Positions 1 through 12,251 of a DNA stretch of 64,000 nt are shown here, piece by piece. Source of the DNA: Bombardia bombarda (lineage: Eukaryota; Ascomycota; Sordariomycetes; Sordariales; Lasiosphaeriaceae); assembly GCA_030512295.1 (NCBI GenBank), contig JAULSR010000002.1, forward strand, positions 1,612,001 to 1,676,000, written 5' to 3'. How positions within the stretch are numbered: the first letter of the stretch is position 1; every line of letters starts with the position of its first letter. The notes below the pieces were generated by a model, which searched no databases, was not told the DNA's origin, and worked only from the letters and a program-made list of their open reading frames with translations. The position numbers and the translations under genes were made by a program.

Positions 1-738
1 AAATAAAAGTTTTATTATTTTTTAATAATTATTATTTAAAAGCTTTTAAAAAAGTATTTATTTTAATGTTATTTTTAAAAAAATTTAATAAAAAGTCAAT
101 AAAGAAAATAAAATTTTAATGTTGACCCCCTCATTGTGGTGAGCCTGTGAGTGGCTTATAAGGGGGCCTGTAAGTGGCGTATTACTTTTCTTACCCCATT
201 GTGCAAGGCGCAATTAAAAGCGGGATGTCCCTAGCGAGAGTCTCCGATAAGCCCGCATACCATACAGCCCACAGCAGACAATCTGGCTTGGCATGCTTGG
301 AGCACGGCTCCCATCAAGGTCCCCGTGGACGTGGACCCTCTTTGGTCACTTGAGCTGTGCATGCATTCACCCCAGATTTACGGGTTAGGTCAGGTCCAAG
401 CTTATCCAACTGCACTGCATCCATGAACACTTATCAAGTGCATCTCGAAACTTTAACCGTTCTGTTAAACGGACAAGGCAATCATCCGTTGTCTTGTCAG
501 ACAGCGGAGTGCTGACTTCGTGACCGACCGATTTCGTTCAAAGGTCGCCCAGAGTCTACACGCTGCATTGCATCATACCCACTCAGTACTAAGTCTAGAG
601 TTTAGTAGGTGCCTGCCTCAGCGCGTCTCATCTCTCAACGTACTCTCATCGCCGCAGCGCGTGGGATGAGCCATTGAGCGCCCCGCGATGCCGACGTGAC
701 CACGCCAGCCCTGTTTCTCTGCTCGCTTTTCTCTTACC
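1..738. other. AT-rich left edge and 5' flank of the WDR59-like gene
   Basis: No gene is supported here. Bases 1-120 are almost pure A and T, then composition switches abruptly to about half GC. Two near-identical segments of about 17 bases start at 143 and 166 (spacing 23). The rest is presumably the promoter and leader of the gene starting at 739. The AT-rich start could be the edge of a repeat mutated by RIP, but too little of it is visible to name an element. Confidence 0.6.
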
Positions 739-3700
739 ATGCCTTCCGCCTTTGATCGTCTCTCAGAATCCCTTAAAAAGGGCAAAGTGATCAAGTCAGC
801 CTTTGACAGCGAGAGCTTTGATGCTGATGGCACAATCCACGTGGATGGCCCGGTAGGATCAGCAACTATTTCCCCCTCGGGACGAGACGTTGCCCTTGCA
901 TCGTAAGCTCGGCTCATTGAGCCCCTTCTATCTCTAGAGACTGTTGGCAGTTGCGCTAACGCCTTGGGATGGCACAGTCCTGATGGTCTTGCAATTATAG
1001 ATCTGGACTCTGCATGGAGCCCGCCACGGCGACTCACCAGCCACGGGCTTCCATGGCTTGTGGTTGATGTTCAGTGGTCGCCTTTTGCTGCTCGCGATTA
1101 TTGGATTGCCTCTACGGCCAACCATCGCTGCCTAGTGTGGAATCTCAACTTGAGAGATGACTCGTCCTCTGGCGCCATCGAGCACTCGCTCCAGGCCCAT
1201 ACCAGAGCCATCACCGACATCAACTTTTCCGCTCATCACCCCGACTTTCTTGCTACTTGTGCAATGGATGGCTATGTACACTGCTGGGACCTGCGGAAAC
1301 CGAGACAGCCAGTCTTGACATTTTGCGACTGGTTCGCCGGTGCCACCCAAGTCAAGTACAGCCGTCAGGAACCCCACATTCTCGCCTCGTCTCATGACCG
1401 GTGGCTTCATATCTGGGACGACAGAAGGACTGCTGAGCCTCTCAAAACTATTAGCGCGCATACGTCCAAGATCTATGGCGTCGACTGGAACCGTACAAAG
1501 TCCACCGCGTTGGTCACATGCTCGTTGGATAAGAGCATCAAATTCTGGGATTACTCCAAGGACGACGAGCTGCCCGAGAGCGTCATTCGCACCGATTTTC
1601 CAGTATGGCGAGCTCGACATACCCCCTTTGGACGTGGCCTTCTCGCTATGCCACAAAACGAGCCGGGCAGCTTGTACCTTTATGACCGCCGTCCCACTTC
1701 CGATATTCCCATAGACGCCGCAACCGACCCCGTTGCTGTCTTCGAAGGCCATGGTAGCCATAAAGTAAAGGAGTTTTTATGGAGGAGCCGCGGAGGCGTC
1801 ACTAGCGACAACTTAGATAACCGCGAGTTTCAGCTAGTATCGTGGGGTGAAAACAACGAGCTACGGCTCCAAAAGGTTGAAGCCGGGTTGTTGGAGTCCG
1901 TTGGCCATGTCCGGGGAGCTCCGCTGAGGAAGAACCTGAACATTACCCGGAAAGGTGCCACCTACAAAACGTTCCGTACCGTCGACGATACCGTCAACCG
2001 TGATCGCAGGAGCGCCACTATGAGCGACCCACATCCGGGGACCGGTGGACAGCACCGTCGGAGTGCATCGAGCGTGGGGCTGCATACCCGTCTCCAGCGG
2101 GTTGGGCCGACTTGGCAAAGCACCTCTATGAAAGCAAAGATGAATTCGGGCAAAGAAGTGGATAAAAGCCAACTTCAGATTGGGTGGATGAAAGGCATAT
2201 CTATGACCAAGAGGAAGTCAGGGTCAGATATGCCCACACGCTCCGACTCCAAAGATTCTTCCATGCTCAGCCCCGGATATGATGATAACTGGGGCGAACC
2301 CGAGACAATACAGGATGAGCTCCTCCGCATCAGTAACCAGCTTCCGAACGTAGAGTGGGAGAACATTAATTGGGATACTTTCACATTGAACGCCTCCTTG
2401 AAGGGTCCATGGGGACTCAATGGAGAAATAATCTTCATGAAAGTCAAAGTGGACATCCCCACCGGCTATCCCCAGAACAAAGCACCGAGATTTTCGGTAG
2501 AAAAAACCACATTCATGCCAGACGAGACTCATAAAACGATTCAGCAAGAATTACATCAACTTGGAACTCGGTTCCTGAAACGCAAACAGAACTGTCTCGA
2601 AGTTGCCTTTACGTATCTACTCGGCGAGGTTGACCTTGAAAACAGCACCACCTTCTTCAAAAACGTTCGAGATTTGGATGATGAGCTAGATGCGCTTGCA
2701 GACGAAAGTTCGAGTGAGGAAGATGAAAGTGACATTCCCGCTGGCGGGTCGGCGTCAATGTCTCAAGAGCTCACAGCCAGCACTGAACTTGATCCAACCA
2801 CCGCGCTGGCTCCAACTCAACGTCCGGCCGTTGCTCCGTTGCCCAGGTTCTGCGGAGCAAGGTTTTCCAACGATGGCAAGCTGGTTTGCTTCTTCCCTAC
2901 CAAGGAAGAAAGGGCCAAGGCACTTTTTGCTGAGTCCATCCCCGACACTTATCGGGATCGGCCTAAGGGAGAGCCAACCTTTGCTGGATTTGGGCGTCTT
3001 ACCCATGATACACCGCCGCCTGAGCACAGATTCAACGATGAAACCTCTGCAACCGACGACCAATCAGGTGAATCAGATGACTCTGCATCAAACTCATCTA
3101 GCGATTCTGAGCCATCCACCATGCCTATGATAAATATATGGTACCCGCCGGGACGTAACTTCAAAAAGTCTTGGAGTGCCAATGATTCTGTACGCTCCAG
3201 TGGAGCAGGAACAGGCGCCGGCACCGGAACCGGGACGGGCACTGGGACAGGTACGGGAGTGAGCCGGAAGAGACCAGGAAAGCCAAAGAACATCATTTCT
3301 ATTCATGACTTACGAGATGAACTGCCTTCGAAAAAGTCATTTGCACAAGAATATGCTATCTTTGGCGATGGTGCTGATGTATGCACCCATAACGCGTCAG
3401 TTGCCGAGAAGTACGGCTATCCCGATCTCGTCGATGTATGGAAGTATGCAGCACTTCTTTTACGGAGAGATATTCCTCTCGAGCTCCACGAACAGCAGTT
3501 CAAGAGAGAGTCCGTTCTAGTTATTGCACGGGATGTCATCAGCCGTGTTAAAAACGGAGGAGAACACCAAGGCGCTGCCTCGCCTTCCAGCAATAGTCTG
3601 TCCGGCCGGGTCAAATGGGGCCATCATCCTCTCGCTCACGATCTGATCAGTGACCTCTTCGACTATTTCGAAAGGCTTGCTGATATACAAATGCTGGCAA

Positions 3701-5520
3701 TGCTAACGTGCATTTTTGGCGACTCCTCCACTGAAGATAGTGTTGCTTACGCGGAATCACACCTCACCCAGCCACAAACACCACTCCCTATGAAGGCCCC
3801 ATCGTTCTCCCTGGAATATTTCCCAACCGACCCTTCCCTATGGAACGTTAACTACAAAAGCCAAGTCAGTTCTGGCGTTACAACCCCTAGAACAGCTCAT
3901 ACCCCTGGCATGTATTCGGACTCTCAGGGATCGGATGAAATGATGGGGCTGATTGACCCTGTCTCAAATTCGTATTCATGCGGGGAGACGCCTCCAAAGC
4001 TCGCCCGGGATCATCTTAGAGAATCTGGCCAAACTCAGAGTTTATCTACTTCTCCTAACAACAGGCCTTTTTATCGCTCAAACTCGGCTGTTGCTGCTGC
4101 ATTTGTAGCGAGCCTGCCGCGACTTGTCAGCATCGTTTCCAGGTCCCCTCCAGACCGCCAACGAAAGCGTCCCAGCCCGGCCGAGACCATCCTGAGTAGC
4201 TTTGCTCCCAGAACCATAACATGGGCCGCCTCAACTGTGTTTGGGGTTGCAACACTCGAAACTCCTGGGACGGCGCAAACGTCCTTATCAGATGGTGAGT
4301 TCCGGAGAGACGAGCTCAGGTCTATGACTACGGCAAGAATACGCTGTGTTACGGAAAACCAAGCAATTTTCGACGACGACGGCTGGATGTCAGCTCCACT
4401 GCTCGACTCCAGCCGCAACAGTCTGTTTGCAAACTATCGTTATGCGTACGCTGAGATGCTGCAGATGTGGGGTCAGCCGCTTTCCCGCTTGGAGATCATG
4501 AAATTCAATGTTCTCAAAGAAGACAATTATGATTCCATCTATGGAGCTGGGACCGCCGACAGCAGTTATCATGAAGGCCACACTCCTGCAGACACTCCCA
4601 ACAACTCTCGGAACCCCCCGACAGGCACTACATCGCCTACTGTCCCCTTCGGCGGTCGGAAGGAGCAGCTCCAGGCCCTAGTCGCCTCAGGCCGCGGTCT
4701 TGATGTCACGGGCATATGCCGCATACACGAGACCCAGCTCGACCCAGTCGAGTACAGCCGTCCGACGAATGGACAAGTCGGCGGCGCCGTAGGCACCTGC
4801 CATCGCTGCCAACCCCATAACAGAACTCCGCAGATGCAGCTGCGTTGCGTCTACTGCTGCGAGCCCGTCGAAGCGCTATACCCGCCGTGCTTGGGCTGCG
4901 GCTGCGCGTCCCACGAGGAGTGTCTCGCCGAGTGGCATGCCATGGGCGAGGTGGAATGCCCTGCCGGCGACGAGTGCCACTGCGTCGAGGAGGCAAGCAA
5001 CGGCCAGGTCGAAAGCTGGCCTGCGCTGCGGGCCGCTGTGGCTATAGAACGTATGAGATCAGGCGCTGCGGCGGTGGCGGCGGCGGGCACCCAAAGTGGA
5101 AGCGAAGGGAGAAAACGGTTGTCTGCTAATAGCAGGTCGGAAGGCCCTCAGCGTCGGTTAGTGCCGGCTAATCTGGTCAAATACGGTGGGACGGGGGTTG
5201 ATAGCGCGATGAATGGTAAGCGTGGTAGTAGCATTGTGCCGGGCCGGAAGGGCAGCACACATGACGTCGGCGGTGGTATCGAAGACGACGGCATTGCCCG
5301 GGAAGATTGGGAAAATGTTTCTTCGAGTCAGCGCATCCCATCGATTGGCGCGGGCTTGCTGAGGCTGGGTGGGAAGCCGGCTCCGTGGGGTGGTGACGAG
5401 CCGGTCTCGGCGGCGCAGCTCAGCTTAGGAAACAGGCTCAAGAAATCGCTTGGCGAGTCGGGACGGCCGGGTGCGCTGAGGCGCAAGTCGGGAGGGCTGT
5501 GGAAAATGGGCGGGTCATGA
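739..5520 (+). CDS. MTC5: WDR59/Mtc5 (Sea3)-type subunit of the SEA/GATOR2-like complex
   Basis: This is a large WD40-RWD-RING protein of the vacuole-associated SEA complex that controls TORC1. Exons 739-902 and 978-5520 give 1568 residues. The ATG at 739 was chosen because splicing out 903-977 joins an N-terminal strand (MPSAFDRLSESLKKG) in frame to SPDGLAIIDLDSAW, a typical start of the propeller. WD40 repeats fill about residues 50-400 (HCWDLRKP, IWDDRRT, KFWDYSK). An RWD domain lies at about 500-610. Long Ser-rich linkers follow. A C-terminal RING-like zinc cluster at about 1325-1395 has paired Cys/His (CHRC, CVYC, CLGCGCASHEEC). A Gly-Thr repeat sits near residues 797-815. The WD40, RWD and C-terminal RING order is the hallmark of the WDR59 family and separates it from Sea2/WDR24 and Sea4/MIOS. 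A large antisense open frame at 1132-1761 is a shadow. Confidence 0.9.
3202..3258 (+). repeat. Coding Gly-Thr/Ala repeat in the WDR59-like gene
   Basis: A degenerate hexanucleotide repeat (GGN ACN) encodes alternating Gly and Thr (GAGTGAGTGTGTGTGTGTG). It lies in a disordered Ser-rich linker between the RWD and RING parts. Third positions vary between units, so the repeat is old or selected at protein level rather than a fresh slippage product. Confidence 0.85.
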
Positions 5521-5981
5521 ATGAGGCAGGCAGTGAAAGATAATGTGTATATGTGCATGTATGATCAAGTATCAGATTTGGGTGTGGGTTGGATGAATAA
5601 GAGGCGGCGGCTGTATGTACATGTACTACATGTTTTCTAGGAAAAAAAAGGCGAAATGTTGTATTTAGCACTGTGGAGAGGATTATAAAAATCGAAAGGC
5701 GCATCAATGTTTACAAGCACGGGTTTTGTCGCGGTATGAGCCGTACTAAATGGGGATAAATCTGATATTGGTTTATTTAGAAATCCAAGGAGCTGAGTTC
5801 AGTAGATGGTGAAGTACCTGAACATTGGTTCAGTCTCTCAAGATTACTGATTATCATGAAATTTCATCACCATAGGGCGCCTTGACATCGGGACCGGAAC
5901 ACCGAAACATTTGTCTCATTCGGGGATCTCTAATTTCAGTCATCTCCGTCCACTCCGCTTGTTCTACAGCGCAAAAAAAAA
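5521..5981. other. Convergent intergenic region (3' flanks)
   Basis: This is the space between the stop of the WDR59-like gene and the stop of the minus-strand hydrolase. It is moderately AT-rich with short A runs. It probably holds both 3' untranslated regions. No coding signal was seen. Confidence 0.6.
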
Positions 5982-7135
5982 CTAAGACCAGTTCTTTGCG
6001 AAGAAGTCCAGCACGGTCTTGTAGCCACGGGTGTACTCCTCCTTGACGTGGTCATCGGACAAGTCAGCACGAGCGGCCATCCAGCCATGCACCTGATCCT
6101 TAAAGATCTCGACGTGGTTGGGCACGGTGAGGTTCTTCTCAAACTCCTTGACGTCGGGCTCGGGCTCGTCGCCGGATGCCAGCAGGAAGTAGGGGACCTT
6201 GATCTTAGCGGCCACCTTAGAGTCGACCATGGCGGGATGCGCCGAGCCGGCGATGGAGAAGGGATTGGTGTCGCCCGAGGTCAGAATCTCGACGGCTTTG
6301 CCGCCCCAGCAGAACTGTACATAATTCACAGGTTAGTTTGTTGTTGCGATCTTGTAAACAGCTGGGGATTGAGGGGGGTTTGAAGGAGGGTATTCGTAGG
6401 TAATGTAGGGATCAGGGTTAAGGGGAACTGGAGAAGTGGGGTGGGCGGACTTACACCGAGGGCGCCCCAGGACTTGATCGAGGGGTATTTTGCCTCGAGG
6501 GCCTTGATGTATCCGGGGAGCTTGGTTGCAGCGCTGGAGGGAGGGTTCTTGCCAATGAAGACGCCAAACTTTTTTTGCTTCTCCTCGGTGTTTGGCGGGT
6601 ACCTGCGCGGATCTTGTCAGGAAATGCTACCTATTTATGCAGCGGATTTGAGTGTGTAGTGTGAGATGTAACTTGCAGTTCAGAGGGGAAGGGCTCGCCA
6701 GCGAACCAATCTGGAATGAAGACCTTGTACTTCTGATGGTCGTCGCTGGCTGAGAGAATGTCGGCACCCTGGATAGTCTGGTCGTAGTAGCCAAAAATAT
6801 CATAGATGACCACGATACCCTTGGAGGCGTCGGAGGGACCGGTGGCATCTGAGGCACAGGCAGACGATTATTAGCCAACTTGAATTTCCTTCACTAATAA
6901 AGGGGAAATCGAGGAGGAAGTAGTATTACATGTCTTTATGCCATCAATCTCCTCGTATCCGCCTATAGCGCTGTATCCTGTCGTGACGATAGCGGGGACA
7001 TTGCAGCTGGTCGAATGTGTCAATCATCTTCCCCGCTATGGGTTTTCTGGAACATTTTCTGGAACATTATATATCTAGGTGGGAATTCACATACCAGGCC
7101 TCGCTGTGGCCGTGACTTGCTGGCACAGTAGACAT
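5982..7135 (-). CDS. Dienelactone hydrolase family protein
   Basis: This is an alpha/beta hydrolase of the dienelactone hydrolase family, probably cytosolic, substrate unknown. Five exons on the minus strand: 7135-7095, 7006-6930, 6848-6677, 6602-6455 and 6314-5982, giving 256 residues, the usual family length. The N-terminus MSTVPASHGHSEACC, then GGYEEID and VVIYDIFGYYDQTIQGAD are typical of fungal members. The Cys nucleophile is in GFCWGG (Cys148), which the family uses in place of Ser. The other triad residues are probably Asp195 (ASGDEPEPD) and His222 (VHGWMAARAD). Intron 3 (6676-6603) starts GCAAGT and ends CAG, a GC-AG intron. Only this choice keeps the frame and gives the family sequence ELYPPNTEEKQKK. 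The other introns are GT-AG. The bacterial aromatic-degradation role should not be assumed. Confidence 0.92.
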
Positions 7136-8214
7136 GGTGGCAGCTTGTTTAGGAGCTCGTTTGGGAGATAACGGAAAGATAGCTGTGATGGAGGTGGCGG
7201 GGCTGTGGCGCAATCGTGATGATGCCAAGAGGCCAATGGATGTGTACTGAAGTTGGTGAGGATGATGAGCAACTGGCGATGACAAGGTGCGTGATATGTG
7301 AAGAAGATGTTTTATGAACGCTGACGCGCAAGAGGAAGAACGAAGTCGGCGGGCTGCAGGCATTCCCTACCTTTCTCTGCAATTCTAGTGCGGCAGTTCC
7401 GGAGATATCGGGAATCTGAAACGAAAAGTGACCGAACCACCCTACCTATCACACAATCAAAAGGTCTTTGACATCAATGGTCTCTCTACTCGAGTCTGGC
7501 GGGGGTGGAGGGCGGCGGGGTAGCTCGCTCAGGTCCCTCCTTCCTCCCCTTGATCGATCTTAACGCTGCGGTGATGTCACCTTTTTTACCCCGCCTTACA
7601 GATATTTGTCAACATGATCTAACTCGTGAATTGTCCATACAAAAAAATTACGGTATATTATGCGGATCGGTTACAGTACTAGTGCTACCAGCATGCAGTT
7701 ATCTCTCTCCTTGACTGTCTCAATAGCTCAACCGGTTACTCTAAAGCAGTAGTTGACCACACTTGAACAACGTGGTTCACCCATGAATATCCCGTAAATG
7801 CCGAGGTAAGGTATTGATTACATTTGTGTACATGTGTGCAAAGCAACATTCTAGTACGTGCCTCAATCGTGGGTATCCGCACGTAGGGCAGGAGCTTCCC
7901 ACTTGATGTGGATCTCCCTTCGCGACCAACACGCGATCAGCTTCCAGGGAGGTACCTAAACCAATGGATACCTACAATTCATTCCAAGTCGCGACTGCCC
8001 AGATAGATACCTACACACAACTTTTGTTTTACATTTTGGATACCACACGCCATTTTTCCAAACTTCACCCGCTTGAAAGGCCATACTTACATCATCTTCA
8101 TCGCTGTTGTCATCATCATTATCATCTTTATAAATCTCATGTCAGAGAAATAAGACTGACAAAATCAGGTTCCCTTCACCTGTTCATGCCACACGAGACA
8201 AAACCGAGACATAA
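7136..8214. other. Gene-free stretch upstream of the dienelactone hydrolase
   Basis: About 1.1 kb without convincing coding sequence. It should contain the hydrolase promoter at the left and the 3' flank of the minus-strand Nudix gene at the right. Short open frames here have no recognisable motif. Confidence 0.55.
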
Positions 8215-8832
8215 TCAGACACCGATAGTTAACCCCGTCTTTCTCGCATCTTCTACTGCCTTCATCACAGCAGCAACCTCCCCTTTGAAGCGCAACGTCG
8301 TGGCGGCGTCCGAGATGTCTATCCAGGACGGCACCAGTTTCTCCCACTCCTCCTGGGTGTCAGTCTCGGGGACAGCCGTCGAGTCTGCCGTGGCCGCGTA
8401 GAAGAATGTGGTCTTCGTACTACCCGCCGCATCGGGATCCTCATGAAGACATCCGCCGAGATATTCAGTGCTTACGAAGCCGTCGGTGACAAGTGGGTTG
8501 CCCTGGCCCGGTTCTCGCACGGCCGGCGTCGCTCGCGTGGCAATGTTGAGTTGGAGCGGCTTGACGCGGTATCCGGTCTCTTCATATGTCTCCCGAACAG
8601 CCGCGCTTAACATTGTCTCCTCGATGTTTCTTCTGCCCTTTGGAAGCTGGTAGATCTGGTATCGCTTGTTCCAGACAATGAGCACCTTTGCGCGGGCCAG
8701 ATCGAGTGTTACCGTGCCGCATGACATGGTAATGTTATGAGCTGGCAGGAACAACATCTTGGCGTCGATTGTGTTCAACCAGCTACCGATAACTTTATCG
8801 TTAGGATTGGTGTCAGGGTCTTCGAGCGCCAT
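8215..8832 (-). CDS. Nudix (MutT-type) hydrolase
   Basis: A small single-exon Nudix hydrolase of 205 residues that would cleave a nucleoside diphosphate linked to another moiety. The substrate cannot be read from sequence. A complete Nudix box spans about Gly66-Tyr88, from GRRNIEE through the core RETYEETGY, and fits the consensus G-x5-E-x7-R-E-U-x-E-E-x-G-U exactly. LPKGRR precedes it. The first in-frame ATG (MALEDPDTNPNDKV) at 8832 was chosen. The frame stays open upstream to a TTG at 8886, which is not a normal fungal start, and an upstream coding exon cannot be excluded. The neighbours are unrelated. It could be a general house-cleaning enzyme or an inositol-pyrophosphate or ADP-sugar phosphatase; nothing decides. 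Confidence 0.85.
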   Translation of the reverse strand: MALEDPDTNPNDKVIGSWLNTIDAKMLFLPAHNITMSCGTVTLDLARAKVLIVWNKRYQIYQLPKGRRNIEETMLSAAVRETYEETGYRVKPLQLNIATRATPAVREPGQGNPLVTDGFVSTEYLGGCLHEDPDAAGSTKTTFFYAATADSTAVPETDTQEEWEKLVPSWIDISDAATTLRFKGEVAAVMKAVEDARKTGLTIGV

Positions 8833-11800
8833 CGTGCTGCTGATTGCGGCTATGACCTTGGTCTTTTCCCTTTTGGTTACGGTCAAGTGACCTGCTCAAG
8901 TTGATGACGCTCTGTGAACCTTGCCACGTCAGCGAGAGTTTATGGTGAACTCTGGACGAGGAACTGGCTGTCTTACACACAAAGCTTTGCCCAGCAATGG
9001 CGAATATGTCTGCGATCGCAAGCTGAAGGTCTTTGCGTCTGTTATGGCGAAGGTGATGCTCACGGATTCCTGCTTCATGTCGACACTAAGAAAGGAATTG
9101 GTCGTCCTTTTATCAACGTCGATGGCCATGCCGAGGCTGGGTTGTGGATTGGTCAATGTACTCAGTACACCGGCTAAGCTAACTTCAAGCGTTCAAAACA
9201 CCGGTGAGCATGGAGCCTACCGGAAAGCATGCGAGGGTAGTGTTTAGAGAAACGTCGAAGAACCCGACGACATGCAAGTGATCTAGAAATACGGCATGAA
9301 GCCCCCACTCAAGCCATGTATTGGCAACGGACCTGCATCTCAAAAATTGTCTTTCAATCTAACATACGACTTAGACACAATTGATGATGACCTTCCTCGC
9401 CCCACCTTGTGATGTAGTTAGCAGTGAGGATGAACAAGTGTGAAGTATTCAGGTTGCATCTCCCAGTCATCTGCCACATCCCAGAGGAACTCGAAGTCGC
9501 AACAGCTCGATCCATCTTAGCAAGCATGCCATTGAAACGAATAATAAGCTGTTTGTTGTCGCCTGATATCACGGAGCACCATGGGCGATGACGGGACATG
9601 GCCAGATGTGGCAGCAAAGGAAATACATCCACCCACATTACATCAACCTGACGATCGATCCTGCTGGCTTCCGCACTGACTTCAATATGCGCGCGGCACA
9701 GGAACAGTCACGTATTCATAGCAGTCGAACAATATCAAGGTGCCGATGCAACAGTACAGTACAGTACAGACAGACCGGACGACGATCCAGCGCTCACCGG
9801 TCGTGCAATCAGCCACTGCCCGGCAGCTATGCCGGCCGACCTTCATGGCCATTTGCGCCTGTATCATGGCAGAGGTCGCGTTTTCACACTGCATGCACCC
9901 TATGCAAATATGAGTTCACTACGCATAAATCGCAGCTGATAGGACAGTTTCATGTACCCCTCATGCCATGGAGCAAGCCAATAAGCAGCTGTCACACGGT
10001 GATGCCACCAATGTGACACGGCTATAAGCCGCATTCTATATCATTCTCCAATCCGACTTTCGACATTATCTATTCACCGGGCAGGGGTGTCGTGTGCGGC
10101 ATCGAGCCATACTTTCTCTTCTCATCTCTACTTTATTCTTGTCCCGCTGACACTGCCACGGGTGTAATTCCGGCCGCCCCCGGCTTGGTTTGTTGAAAGC
10201 AGTACCAGGTTGGAAACAAGAAGGCCTGATAATAACCGACAGTCGTCAAAGGTGGCCTCTGGAGCGTTTATCCATGATGTTGACCGACGTTACATTATCT
10301 GCCTGCAGACATTGTACCTTTTGACGGCTGTACGAAGTCTGTCTGGGGCCAAGAATCGGTGAGTTGAGTTAGGAGATGAGGGCAGAATTTCATGACCTAG
10401 CGGCCCACGAGCGTGCAGCCGTGGAACCATATCTTTGTGGTTCTCGGTAAGCAGTTGCTGCTGATTGGTCAAGAAGAGAACGAACTTGCTACTACGATTA
10501 CTACACAGCACCCTCACCACAAAGTTGTGACCTCAGGGTTGTTCCACACAAGTTCACCTCGGCAACAAGAGAACTTAGATGCAGCACTGGCGAAATAAGT
10601 GTTAAATCAGTAGATGAAGCGATCAACTGTTAATAGCGCGAAACCGCGAGACCACAAAACAACAAGTATGGGGGGCATCTATCCAGGCAGATATAATCAA
10701 CCGTCGGGATTCCCTTCAATCTAGACCCTTCATCGCCACCACCACCCTCTCGCTCTTCCTGACATCCTGGATTTCCCTCACCCTGTAATCCCACACCCCA
10801 TCCTCCTCAGGTCTGTCTTCATGGTCTTCGGCGTGGCACAGGAAACCTGCTGCGTATCCTGTCTTTTTGCATCGCGGGTGATGTTTGAAAGTTTGGCATG
10901 CGCTTGGTTCATGGGCAGAGCCAGCCAGCCAGCCACCCTCGTCCCCGGTTCCGGTACCGCTAGCTGGGATTAGTTGGTCTAATACTGTGTAGATACCCAA
11001 CTATGGTATAGGGGTCCCCGGTCTATTTCCTACTGGACAGCGCGGGGGCATTAAACCCTGGCTGGCCTTGACAAGGGGACACTGTTTGCTTCCGCGAGCG
11101 GCAGCGATGCAAGAGCGGCATCTGCCCCTGCTCGGATATATCATCATGTAAGGACGACAACTAAGAAGATGAATATATGGCAATTAACAGGAACCCCCTG
11201 TGTTGTTTCCCTTGTATAAAAAGAGGGCTCAACCAAGAAAAGGAAGAAGAGACAGAGGAAAGGTGGGAGGGGAAATATGCCGGACCAGCACCAGGAAATC
11301 AAGTTGAACGGAAGAATGAAACCCTGGATGGGATGTGCAGGATACACAGTAGGTATTCCATCGGATGCCCCTGCCACCCTTCTCTCGCTCTCTCTCCTCT
11401 CAACCTGCATGATCAACAGTTTAATTATGCTACTGATGGTTGCACCATCAAGCTGGGTCGGAGAGTCTGTCGGGTCCTCTGTTGCTATCTTTGACCGGTC
11501 TAGCGGTTCACCGGTCTGGATGACGTTTCATGACAAGAGAATGGAAGCAAGCAAGCAAGCAAGCAGGCGCCCAATGAGGCATGCCGGCCGTGCGTGTAGT
11601 TCAATAAATGGATATCAGTTCCGGGGCCAGTTGTTCTATTTGTTCAAAAATGTTTCAAACCAACCGGACCAGGGCGGGATGCAAGTCAGTACAGTGACAA
11701 GGTCAAGGCCAAGGCCAAGCGTCATCTGTGGGCGCGGCTTTTTATTTAGCCAAACCGTGAACGGGAGCCGGGGAGGTTTCCGGTTCGACAGTTGTTTTCC

Positions 11801-12251
11801 GGCGGTTTCTTTTGGCTGGCTACTACGTTTCTTTGACCGGCAGCAGCAGCAGTGAAGTATTTCGATGCGTGGGGGTTACGGTCGGGATGCAATGGTTGGC
11901 GATGACTGGCGATTGACGTTATGAATGGGAAGAATAGCAACGGCAACAACGACGACGACGACGATGGGTAGTATGGCTGCATGGTTGACAAGGGGCAAGA
12001 GGAGGGGAGCCACTGGCATGCACTTTCTGGTTCTGTAGATCAGAAGGAGGCAAATGGAATTAAGCTCAAGAAGCGAGACCGACAAAAAGCCATCTATTGA
12101 TTCCGAGATACTAACCTGCTGCTGCTGCTGGACGTGCAAGCATAACTGCCCGTATGGAAGTATGTACATGATCCAATCCCATTACAATCAATCATTCAAT
12201 CAACCAACGGGCCTGGTTCTCGTTCGGGAGGACCCGTTTCCAGGACCCGTC
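8833..12251. other. 3.4-kb gene-poor stretch
   Basis: No gene could be supported on either strand. Short open frames lack motifs and codon bias. Simple repeats include a GCAA tetranucleotide run near 11545-11564, three TACAG units near 9753 and GAC/ACG units near 11947. The left end should include the Nudix promoter and the right end the 3' flank of isovaleryl-CoA dehydrogenase. A small, poorly conserved gene with introns could have been missed. Confidence 0.5.

Noticed and set aside
8833..8886. An N-terminal extension of the Nudix hydrolase starting with TTG
   Set aside because: TTG is not a normal fungal start codon and the extension has no family signature, so the ATG at 8832 was used.
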